A stretch of 33,899 bases of DNA from Gammaproteobacteria bacterium (lineage in GTDB: Bacteria; Pseudomonadota; Gammaproteobacteria; Enterobacterales; Alteromonadaceae): NCBI GenBank assembly GCA_013373245.1, contig JABXID010000181.1, positions 1-33,899 of the forward strand, read 5' to 3'. This document shows, in pieces, positions 1-8,389 of this stretch. Position 1 is the stretch's first letter, and every line of letters begins with the position of its first letter. The notes beneath the pieces were generated by a model that did not search any database, had not been told where the DNA came from, and worked only from the letters and a program-made list of their open reading frames with translations. A program made the translations under genes and the position numbers.

Positions 1-260
1 CTCAAAGCCGACCTATAGAGTATTTACGTTAAATCATTTTGGGGCATAATCAAGTTTGACTGCGTGTCTCTTAAAGGGACAAAGCAGCGACTCAGGCTGT
101 CTACCTTCTTAAACACCGAGTTATAAGACTTACAGAACAACTTCCTCGACAACTATTTAAGCACAGCTTATCGCTGTTTCTTCCTTAATCATCGCAATAC
201 TCTGCAAACATCAAAATCATTGGTTAATATATAATCACTCAAAATTACTGGAGAAGATCA

Positions 261-551
261 ATGATCATTTCCAAAACAAAATTATTAACGACAAGTATTT
301 TATTCTCTACATTTATCGCTAGTGCTGCATTCGCTGCGCCGTCTGAAGTTAAGTTTAATGACTGCCAAGCTAAGATCATGGAAGCCAACAAACAAAAAAG
401 TGTGACCTGGTGGGCTTGGCTTACCAATAATCAGTCCTCACAGTTTCATTTTTTCCAACTGATGGAGTTACTGCACGGCGATGATGATGCTGCTGATACA
501 TCGGCACGCGTTGACCACGAAGAAGATAAAAACGAAGTACGCAACGTATAA
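261..551 (+). CDS. Small predicted secreted/periplasmic hypothetical protein (96 aa)
   Basis: ORF with an N-terminal signal-peptide-like segment (MIISKTKLLTTSILFSTFIASAAFAAPS) and acidic C-terminus; GGAGAAGATCA upstream of the ATG; stop overlaps the next start (TAATG). Confidence 0.6.
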   Translation: MIISKTKLLTTSILFSTFIASAAFAAPSEVKFNDCQAKIMEANKQKSVTWWAWLTNNQSSQFHFFQLMELLHGDDDAADTSARVDHEEDKNEVRNV

Positions 552-742
552 TGACTAAAAACAAAAGTTTGTGGCAAGCCATGAAAAGCGCTGGAGCTGC
601 TTTATTTGGTGTGCAGAATTCCAAACAGCATCAGGAAGATTTCGAGAATGAAACGCCGTTTCCTTTCATTCTCGCTGGTGTGATTTTAGTGATTAGCTTT
701 TTACTTATTGTTGCCGCGATTGTAAGAGCGGTTCTTCCTTAA
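551..742 (+). CDS. DUF2970-family small membrane protein (63 aa)
   Basis: MTKNKSLWQAMKSAGAALFGVQ... followed by one TM helix (FILAGVILVISFLLIVAAIV), the typical DUF2970 layout; 1-nt overlap with the upstream ORF. Confidence 0.75.
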   Translation: MTKNKSLWQAMKSAGAALFGVQNSKQHQEDFENETPFPFILAGVILVISFLLIVAAIVRAVLP

Positions 743-751
743 TCCTTCCAC

Positions 752-1579
752 TTACTTTGATTTTGCTGCATAAAAGGCAAATACTTCCGATACTTTATTT
801 CTATTCTTTCCGTTTTGACTGATATTGCGCGCAACACTGGTATACGTGCATTCTGCGTTGTCGTATAACTTTTTAGTTAGTGCCGTATCGTGATTACTGA
901 TCAATACGGGGATGCCGCGTTTAAACGCTGCTTTTTCTGATCGAGCAACCAATTCAGCTTGGGCATTAACGTCAAAACCACCAATAGCGTAACTGGTAAA
1001 GTTTGCCGTATCCGACAAAGGCGCATAAGGCGGATCGCAATAAATAACGTTTCCTTTGCGAGCTCTCGCAAACGTTTTTTTAAAATCTTCGCAGACGAAC
1101 TTTGCTTTTTTCGCCTTTTCAGAAAACACAAAAATTTCGTCTTCCGGAAAGTACGGTTTGCTGTAGGAACCAAACGGCACGTTAAATTGGCCTGATAAAT
1201 TATAACGACACAAGCCATTAAAACCGTGACGATTCAAATACAAAAACAGTAAGGCACGACGATACATATCATCGGTTTTATTAAACTCATCGCGCAGACC
1301 ATAATAATGTACTTTGTCGTTATTTTTGGGGACAAACAGCGTTTTGGCGTCTTTTACAAAAGTTTTTGGTCGAGCCTTTACGTATTTGTATAAGCGTATA
1401 AGGTCAGGGTTCACGTCATTCAACAAATAATTATCAAAGTCGGAATTTAGAAACACCGAGCCTGCACCAACAAAAGGTTCTATCAGCTTATTGCCTTCGG
1501 GTAGCTTTAAATTTATTTGCTCGACTAAACTGTATTTGCCGCCGGCCCACTTCAAAAAGGCTCGGGATTTTTTCTTCAT
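752..1579 (-). CDS. dam: DNA adenine methylase (GATC-type Dam)
   Basis: FLKWAGGKYSLVEQI N-terminal motif, DPPY catalytic motif (NVIYCDPPYAPLS), located just after damX. Confidence 0.95.
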   Translation of the reverse strand: MKKKSRAFLKWAGGKYSLVEQINLKLPEGNKLIEPFVGAGSVFLNSDFDNYLLNDVNPDLIRLYKYVKARPKTFVKDAKTLFVPKNNDKVHYYGLRDEFNKTDDMYRRALLFLYLNRHGFNGLCRYNLSGQFNVPFGSYSKPYFPEDEIFVFSEKAKKAKFVCEDFKKTFARARKGNVIYCDPPYAPLSDTANFTSYAIGGFDVNAQAELVARSEKAAFKRGIPVLISNHDTALTKKLYDNAECTYTSVARNISQNGKNRNKVSEVFAFYAAKSK

Positions 1580-1587
1580 TTAAAGCT

Positions 1588-3336
1588 CTATTGACTCGTT
1601 AATGTTTTTTGGTAAGCGGCGATCTGTTGTTGGATCACCGAAATTGACTTAGCCCAAGATTTCGGCGCTATGCGTTTAGCTTCAGCTCTAGCCTGTTCAA
1701 TGGTTTCAAATAACCCATGCGTCACAACAATCCAATCGGTTTGATTGCGGCGCACCTTGTAAATTCTTAATTTGTCAGCTGACACAGGAGCTGATTGTAA
1801 ATATTCAGCCAACACTTCTTGGCTGCTGACTGCAGTTAGCTGAAGCACATAATGCGTGGCTGGTAGCGCCATAAACTGCTGATTATCAATTTGATATTGA
1901 ATGCCAGACGGTAACTTGAACCTAGTCTCTGTTGGAGTCGCACTAATACCAGCCGTTGAAATTAATGCGCCGGCATCATCAAGCTCAGGTTCAGTCTTTG
2001 CGACTGGCTCTTGAGACACACTTGTTTTGTCTTCTGGCTCTAAAAAGAAATCCAACATAGAGTCTTCAGTTTGACTAATAGCGTCGTCGCTTTTCGGAGC
2101 AGGCGCGCCTTTTATATTTATATTTTGATTTTCATCAGTTGAATTATCAGCTGCGACACCGGCAACTAACTCTGCGTTGGCCGACTTTTCTTGCTCAGCC
2201 ATTTTTTGATCTCTTTTTGCTTTTTCAGCAGTTAACTCAGCCAATATCATATCTGTGGTTGGGTTTTGAACAACATCCTGCGGCGTACTTTTAGACGTAA
2301 CTTTATCGGCTTGTGTCTGATTCATTAATGCATCAAAAATCACTTCACTTGACGCCGTTGGTGTCGCAATCATTTGTGCCATCGGCTTTTCATCGAGTGA
2401 AAACGGCTGTTGAGTTTGCCCCTCTTTACCAGAGTCATTTTGTTGGTCTTTTAAAGCCTGCTCAGCAGAGCCTGTTTGTTCGCTCGCGGAATTATTCTTT
2501 TTCCAAGGCTTTACCACTTGCTGGGTTAACAAATCCTCACTTTGGGCTGGCTTCAATTCTTGTTTCACCGGCTCTGGCGTTACATTCAATCGGTAAATAT
2601 AAATAACCAAGGTCAATAACAAACTAGCCATTACTAACAATGCGCCCCAAAACTTAAGGTTTAACGGCGAGCCATCGGTATTCTCTAACGTGCTATTTTC
2701 ATTAAACGCTAGCAGTTGAATTGGAATGCCAGCCGCATTTTCAATCCAACGCTTCACTTTGACATTGGCTTGTGCTGGTAAATCAGGGATGTATTCCGCC
2801 ATAAGCTGATAACTTTCTTGTTTATTCAGCGCTGGGACCTTCATTATTTGTAAAAAGCCGGAATTAACATTAAGTAAGGTGCTGGACTCACTGCGATTAA
2901 ACGCCAACACCATGGAGAGATTAATGCCAAGAATTTCTGATTCGCTGAACAATTGCAGCAACTCGCCAATTAGCCGACCTGATAAATAATGACAATTATC
3001 GATAGCGATAAGTATTTCAGAGGGTTGATTAAACTCGATGAAACTGGTGAGAAGTGGCATTTCAGGATCGAACAACACATTACCAAATAATTGTTCGATG
3101 ATCCGGCTACGCACTTGAATATCGTTCATCGATGGCGTAACCGTGATATAACATTTGTTAGCATCAGGCAGTGCAGTGGTTAACACCTCTTCAATCAGAG
3201 CCGTTTTACCTATGCCTTCAGGACCTTCTAACGCAACAATTTTTTTGGCTTGAACGCCAGCCATCACCTTATTAATAAAGGTTAAACGACTATCTGGTAT
3301 AAAAAACTGCGAAGTTCCTGAACTCGAAGCTGACAT
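1588..3336 (-). CDS. damX: DamX-like protein: AAA ATPase domain, TM segment, low-complexity linker, C-terminal SPOR domain
   Basis: Walker A (GPEGIGKTALIEE), TM (LLVMASLLLTLVIYIY), C-terminal SPOR-like segment (HYVLQLTAVSSQEVLAEYL...); between aroB and dam. Confidence 0.9.
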   Translation of the reverse strand: MSASSSGTSQFFIPDSRLTFINKVMAGVQAKKIVALEGPEGIGKTALIEEVLTTALPDANKCYITVTPSMNDIQVRSRIIEQLFGNVLFDPEMPLLTSFIEFNQPSEILIAIDNCHYLSGRLIGELLQLFSESEILGINLSMVLAFNRSESSTLLNVNSGFLQIMKVPALNKQESYQLMAEYIPDLPAQANVKVKRWIENAAGIPIQLLAFNENSTLENTDGSPLNLKFWGALLVMASLLLTLVIYIYRLNVTPEPVKQELKPAQSEDLLTQQVVKPWKKNNSASEQTGSAEQALKDQQNDSGKEGQTQQPFSLDEKPMAQMIATPTASSEVIFDALMNQTQADKVTSKSTPQDVVQNPTTDMILAELTAEKAKRDQKMAEQEKSANAELVAGVAADNSTDENQNINIKGAPAPKSDDAISQTEDSMLDFFLEPEDKTSVSQEPVAKTEPELDDAGALISTAGISATPTETRFKLPSGIQYQIDNQQFMALPATHYVLQLTAVSSQEVLAEYLQSAPVSADKLRIYKVRRNQTDWIVVTHGLFETIEQARAEAKRIAPKSWAKSISVIQQQIAAYQKTLTSQ

Positions 3337-4400
3337 TATAAAATTTGTTGTAATTCGCTTTCTGTTACGTCTTTTACCAGTATCGCTCGACCGAGCGTTT
3401 TCGGCAACACAAATCTTATAGTATCTGCTTGAACTTTCTTATCTTTTTTCATGTGCTTGATGTAGTCAGCACAACTCATTTGCTCAGGGCCTGCGATAGG
3501 TAAGTCAAACGACGCAATTAACGCCTTTATTTGTTCCACTTCTTCAGCCGTTAACCAAGCACGTGTTGCTGCCAACTCTGCAGCTTGTACCATACCAGCG
3601 GCAACCGCTTCACCGTGCAACCAAACACCATATCCCATTTCCGCTTCGATAGCGTGACCGAAAGTATGACCTAGATTTAGCAAAGCTCGTAAGCCTGCTT
3701 CTTTTTCATCTTGCGCGACTATGTCGGCTTTATTCTGGCAACAACGCTGAATAATATACGTCATTACATCTGGTTGTTTGGTTTTAATGGCTTGTTGATT
3801 CTGTTCAATGTATTCGAAGAATGGTTTATCGCCAAGAATGCCGTATTTGATCACTTCAGACATGCCTGCAGCAAACTCTTTAGCAGGCAAGCTATTCATA
3901 GTATCAATGTCGATAACTACCGCTTTAGGCTGATAAAACGCACCGATCATATTTTTACCAAGCGGATGATTGACTGCAGTTTTGCCACCAACCGATGAGT
4001 CAACTTGCGACAATAGTGTGGTTGGAACTTGGATAAAATCTACACCACGTTGATAAGTAGCGGCAACAAAACCAGTAATATCGCCAATTACACCACCACC
4101 CAACGCAACTAAGGTAACATCACGACCATAGTTGTGTTCTAACAAATGGCTCATGATTTTTTCGTAACTGGCCAATGTTTTATAGGCTTCACCGTCTTCA
4201 ATACAAAAAATATCGACGTCGTAACCGTCTAAAGCTTGACTGATTTTATCTTCGAACAGAGGCTTGAGTGTGGTGTTAGTCACCACAACTACTTTTTTAC
4301 CTTGAATATGAGGCACAAAAAAGGAGCTATTTACCATAGCTCCTGATTCGATATAAATGGGATAACTGCGTTCTCCTAGTGAAACTTTCAATGCTTCCAT
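3336..4400 (-). CDS. aroB: 3-dehydroquinate synthase
   Basis: Motifs GGGVIGDITGFVAATYQRGVDFIQVPTTLLSQVDSSVGGKTAVNHPLGKNMIGAFYQP; adjacent to aroK. Confidence 0.98.
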   Translation of the reverse strand: MEALKVSLGERSYPIYIESGAMVNSSFFVPHIQGKKVVVVTNTTLKPLFEDKISQALDGYDVDIFCIEDGEAYKTLASYEKIMSHLLEHNYGRDVTLVALGGGVIGDITGFVAATYQRGVDFIQVPTTLLSQVDSSVGGKTAVNHPLGKNMIGAFYQPKAVVIDIDTMNSLPAKEFAAGMSEVIKYGILGDKPFFEYIEQNQQAIKTKQPDVMTYIIQRCCQNKADIVAQDEKEAGLRALLNLGHTFGHAIEAEMGYGVWLHGEAVAAGMVQAAELAATRAWLTAEEVEQIKALIASFDLPIAGPEQMSCADYIKHMKKDKKVQADTIRFVLPKTLGRAILVKDVTESELQQIL

Positions 4401-4423
4401 TTGTTTTACAGTACCCCTTATTT

Positions 4424-4942
4424 TTAAAAGTCTAATTTACTAATGATTTCGTTAGCGACAACTCGAGCACTTTGCTCATCAGTTTTAACAACGATGTCTG
4501 CCACTTCTTCATATAATGGACCGCGCTCACCCGCTAAACGTTCCAATACATCACGAGCTGGCTCTTCTGTTTGCAACAGAGGACGACGTTTATCACGTTG
4601 CGTACGAGCGACTTGCTTTTCGATTGGCGTTTCTAAATAAACGACAATTCCGCGAGCTGACAAACGGTTGCGAATTTCTTTGCTCACAACAGAACCGCCA
4701 CCAGTTGCTAGAACAATGCCTTGTTGCTCTGTAAGTTCAGAGATAACAGACTCTTCACGACGACGGAAGCCTTCTTCGCCTTCGATATCGAATACCCATG
4801 CGATATCCGCACCTGTGCGGCGTTCGATTTCTTGATCTGAGTCTACAAATTGAAGGTGTAACTGCTCGGCTAAGTGCCTACCGATAGTGCTTTTGCCAGC
4901 ACCCATAGGCCCTACTAAGAAGATATTACGTTTTTCAGCCAT
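4424..4942 (-). CDS. aroK: Shikimate kinase
   Basis: [16 protein letters not shown]-loop, [17 protein letters not shown] motifs. Confidence 0.97.
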   Translation of the reverse strand: MAEKRNIFLVGPMGAGKSTIGRHLAEQLHLQFVDSDQEIERRTGADIAWVFDIEGEEGFRRREESVISELTEQQGIVLATGGGSVVSKEIRNRLSARGIVVYLETPIEKQVARTQRDKRRPLLQTEEPARDVLERLAGERGPLYEEVADIVVKTDEQSARVVANEIISKLDF

Positions 4943-5247
4943 ATTACCTAATTCAAATATTTGTGTTTAATCGGTTAAAAGTCCTAGCGCCCTTACCTTG
5001 TGTCCACATCAGACACTTGCGCCCATGAAAAATAAGGCGCGAATTATCGCAAAAAAACTACGACAAAAGCAAGCACCAGTTGCGTATGAGTGAATAAAGT
5101 TAACAGGCGGCTGATTTTCGCTTATTCCACCGGAGCGTCCAATACGTTAAATAGTTAACTAATTTAGCAGCTTAGGAGAGTAAACCTCGCTACTCTAAAA
5201 TAGAAAATAAATTACAAACCGTTCGAGAAAACTACCAACTAACATAT

Positions 5248-6642
5248 TTAAGGCGCTATTTTAGGGGTCACAAATACCAATAACTCGCGCTTTTCGTTAT
5301 AACTAGTTTCAGTTCGAAAAAGTTGGCCCAAATAAGGTATATCCCCCAATAAAGGAACTTTTGTAACCGCATTTATCAACTGTTGTTGATAAATGCCGCC
5401 GAGCACTATGGTTTCGCCGTTTTTGACCGAGACCTTGGTTTTTATTTGCTGAGTATCGATTGCAACAGCAGGACCAGTTGAGGTAATTACCGACTCACCG
5501 CGAGCATCTTGCGTGATATTTAATTCAAGAATTATGTCGTTGTTGGGGGTAATTTGTGGTGTGACTTCTAAACTCAAAACAGCTCTTTTAAATGCAACGC
5601 TGGTTGCACCGTGGGCGGCGGCTTGCAGATATGGGATCTCTGTGCCTTGCTCAATTCTTGAGGTATTTTGATTGGTCGCCAACACACGAGGGGTCGCGAC
5701 AATTTCTCCTTTACTCTCGCGCTCTAAAGCAGATAACTCCAAATCCAACAATGTACCATCCGCTAACTTAGCCATTTGCAAAGCAAATCGCCCCGCTGGA
5801 TTTGTCACGGGCAAATTAACGTTAAATTTATCAGCAAAAGACAGGTTAACGGGTGAAGCCGATGAGATAGCCGCGGCTTGTTCACTGGAACTAGCCAGTA
5901 TATTTTTACTATCACTGCTGTGGGACAACAATCCCCAGCGCACACCTAGCTGCTCATCGATATTGTCACGCACCGTAACCATTCGAGCTTCAATTAATAC
6001 TTGCCGAGCAGGTGCATCTAAGTGGTTTATCACGTTGCGTATATCTACAAGCGCTTGCTGCGTGTCTCGAATGATCAACGAATTTGTTCGTTCATCAACA
6101 GTTACTTGCCCTCTTTCAGTCATAATTGAGTTATCACTGGCTTTTAGTGTTTCCGCAATATCTCGCGCTTTGGCGTAGTTGATTGAAATGGTCATTGATA
6201 CAAGCGCTCGTTTTTGCTCAATTTTGTATTTCGCTTCTAATTTATTAAGCTGACGCTGAGCTATCTGCTGCGCCGGCGCTACTAGCATAATGTTGTCATA
6301 TAATGAATAACTCAATCCTTGCAGTTCTAAAACAAGATGTAGTGCTTGTTGCCAGTCGACCTGATGCAGCGAAACAGTCACCTGACCTTTGACATCTTCA
6401 GTCATTAACACATTCAACTGTTTTAACTGCGCCAATGTTTTTAATACATCTCTGATAGACGTTGACTCGAATCGCAAATCGATAAGTTCGGTTCGCTCTA
6501 ATGAGCTACCAAACGTTTTTTCTTCTTGCGCAAAACAAGCACACGACAACAAAATGGCAGCCACCACAAACGCTAAGACTTTCACTAATCTAGTTTGATT
6601 ACAGCGCGCCTTATGATCACCAGTAAAATAAAAGATCTCCAT
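5248..6642 (-). CDS. Secretin of the PilQ/HofQ type, short form (464 aa)
   Basis: Secretin/STN features (IDLRFESTSIRDVLKTLAQLKQLNVLM; RQVLIEARMVTV; NGETIVLGGIYQQQ; VPLLGDIPYLGQLFRT). The STN-like segment lies almost at the N-terminus, leaving no room for AMIN domains. Next to aroK as in pilQ/hofQ loci. Confidence 0.88.
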   Translation of the reverse strand: MEIFYFTGDHKARCNQTRLVKVLAFVVAAILLSCACFAQEEKTFGSSLERTELIDLRFESTSIRDVLKTLAQLKQLNVLMTEDVKGQVTVSLHQVDWQQALHLVLELQGLSYSLYDNIMLVAPAQQIAQRQLNKLEAKYKIEQKRALVSMTISINYAKARDIAETLKASDNSIMTERGQVTVDERTNSLIIRDTQQALVDIRNVINHLDAPARQVLIEARMVTVRDNIDEQLGVRWGLLSHSSDSKNILASSSEQAAAISSASPVNLSFADKFNVNLPVTNPAGRFALQMAKLADGTLLDLELSALERESKGEIVATPRVLATNQNTSRIEQGTEIPYLQAAAHGATSVAFKRAVLSLEVTPQITPNNDIILELNITQDARGESVITSTGPAVAIDTQQIKTKVSVKNGETIVLGGIYQQQLINAVTKVPLLGDIPYLGQLFRTETSYNEKRELLVFVTPKIAP

Positions 6643-6656
6643 ATCTTACATCTCCG

Positions 6657-7247
6657 TTAAAAATTAAATTCTAATCGACACCCTTGAAAGTAAACCGTAA
6701 CGCTCTCGTCATTGATAAAGACTGTTTTATCTTGCGGTTGCACGCCGGTTGACTCAGAACGATTTGCCAACAAAGTTTGATTGGTTTTCCTAATTTCACT
6801 GCTAATCGATAACATTTCACTCGGTCCCTGCAATAAAACAACGGCATGATCCACAGCGGTAATAATTCCCTTTATCTCAAAATGTTGCCCATGCTTGCTG
6901 TGTTTATCTGTAGTTTCTGACTGAGTACTTGCACAACCTTGAATTTCTGTATTTTCAGATTGCAGTCTCACAGGACGGCGCCCTGCAAGTTCTTCATCAT
7001 TAACCGACAGGTCGGAAAAGTGCTTCTTTTGCTTTAGCGCCTGAGTAACTTTAACCACTTTCTGCTTAGGCTGAAGCTGTGGTATGTTTACTTGCGTGAA
7101 TGAATTGAGGGCGTATATAAGCGCTATTGTAAAAAACACAACAAAGACAATTAAAAAACGCCGTTTATTTATTCTGGCGTTTGAAGTTCGGCCAGTTATT
7201 TGCGGTTGAAACCAATCCACTTCAATCAAAATCTGACACCTGCACAA
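6657..7247 (-). CDS. Single-TM protein with C-terminal region resembling PilP/HofP/GspC-type periplasmic domain (weak)
   Basis: One TM (FLIVFVVFFTIALIYALNSF) and C-terminal FEIKGIITAVDHAVVLLQGPSEML...VTVYFQGCRLEFNF; position between PilM-like and PilQ-like genes. Exact start codon uncertain (overlaps the upstream gene by about 26 bp). Confidence 0.5.
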   Translation of the reverse strand: MCRCQILIEVDWFQPQITGRTSNARINKRRFLIVFVVFFTIALIYALNSFTQVNIPQLQPKQKVVKVTQALKQKKHFSDLSVNDEELAGRRPVRLQSENTEIQGCASTQSETTDKHSKHGQHFEIKGIITAVDHAVVLLQGPSEMLSISSEIRKTNQTLLANRSESTGVQPQDKTVFINDESVTVYFQGCRLEFNF

Positions 7248-8244
7248 ATTGCAAGGCGTCGGAAAAGCGTTCAGGCCTATCCAATCCCTTTAATGCCAAT
7301 CCAAAACTCACCAGAAAGTCACTTGAGATAACACAAGCCCCATCTTCTAACCAGTCACTTGAAGGCAATAAAACTAACTTTGCTAATGTTAATACTTGAT
7401 AACTTTTAAACTTATGTTGGCATTCAGCAGACCAAACTAAAGGGGCACTTAAAAGAAGAACGTATGATTTATCCAGTGCTAAACTCGACAATACCAGATT
7501 GAGCGTCTTTAACAGAAAATCGATATAGAATCTTTTATCTAATCGGCCATCAACCGCATAACTTTTTTCAAACACTAGTTGCTTGTTTTGACCTGCAACA
7601 ATCAATAAACGACTACCAAACAAATGACATGCAACCCAGTACGATTCTTTCATGTTTAAACGTTCTGAAATTGTTAAAACACAGCGCACTATTGCCAACG
7701 AATCGATTTCTAAATGTTTTATTCGAGCCTTAGTTACTGACAATGAGTGTTCCATTTTTTCAATCTGCTTGGCCTCACATGCTGCTAGATAAAAATGCTG
7801 GTACAGGTTGTCAGGATTGGATATTTTTTGATACAGACAGACAAAATCTTTATTTGAGAAACGCTGCATATGACTCAGTTTACTATGAAAAAAATTATCA
7901 ACTTCATGTTTAGCAAGCGATAGTGGCGCTTTCGTGATTCGTGTTAACACTTGCTCTAATGCCAAACAAGCCACCAGCACCAAACGATGTGACGGGTATT
8001 GCTCCCTCAATGTTTGCACAAACCGCTTTAATTCATTGTTTTCTATCGAAAGTTTCTGGCAAGTGCACAATTCTGAAAATTGTGAGTCGAGTACAACAAC
8101 ATATATGTGCTCCTGAACAAACTCCACTCCAATATTTAGAAACGGCCTTTTTTTCAGAACAACAGCGGTTAACTGCTTAAAGTGAGGTAGGTTTCCTAAC
8201 CATTTTTTCATTTCGACATCCTGTCCATACCATTGTAAAGGCAT
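7222..8244 (-). CDS. Divergent PilM/HofM-like protein (type IV pilus assembly ATPase-fold candidate)
   Basis: First gene of the secretin locus, divergent from mrcA as pilM/hofM usually is; C-terminal ...VSFGLALKGLD resembles PilM endings. Family assignment is mainly positional. Confidence 0.5.
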   Translation of the reverse strand: MPLQWYGQDVEMKKWLGNLPHFKQLTAVVLKKRPFLNIGVEFVQEHIYVVVLDSQFSELCTCQKLSIENNELKRFVQTLREQYPSHRLVLVACLALEQVLTRITKAPLSLAKHEVDNFFHSKLSHMQRFSNKDFVCLYQKISNPDNLYQHFYLAACEAKQIEKMEHSLSVTKARIKHLEIDSLAIVRCVLTISERLNMKESYWVACHLFGSRLLIVAGQNKQLVFEKSYAVDGRLDKRFYIDFLLKTLNLVLSSLALDKSYVLLLSAPLVWSAECQHKFKSYQVLTLAKLVLLPSSDWLEDGACVISSDFLVSFGLALKGLDRPERFSDALQFVQVSDFD

Positions 8245-8389
8245 AGCAATATCGAGATATTTACCACACCAACAACCTTAGGTTAGTACATAAATCTACG
8301 TTTTCAATATAGGTACAATTAAAAATATGCTTTCTCAAAATTCAGAGGTTATACTTACGCCTTTGTTCAATTTTGGTTAGTAGTCTTTA

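Noticed and set aside
5672-6178. 168-aa plus-strand ORF
   Set aside because: Antisense inside the secretin gene, which has convincing family motifs; probably a codon-usage shadow ORF.
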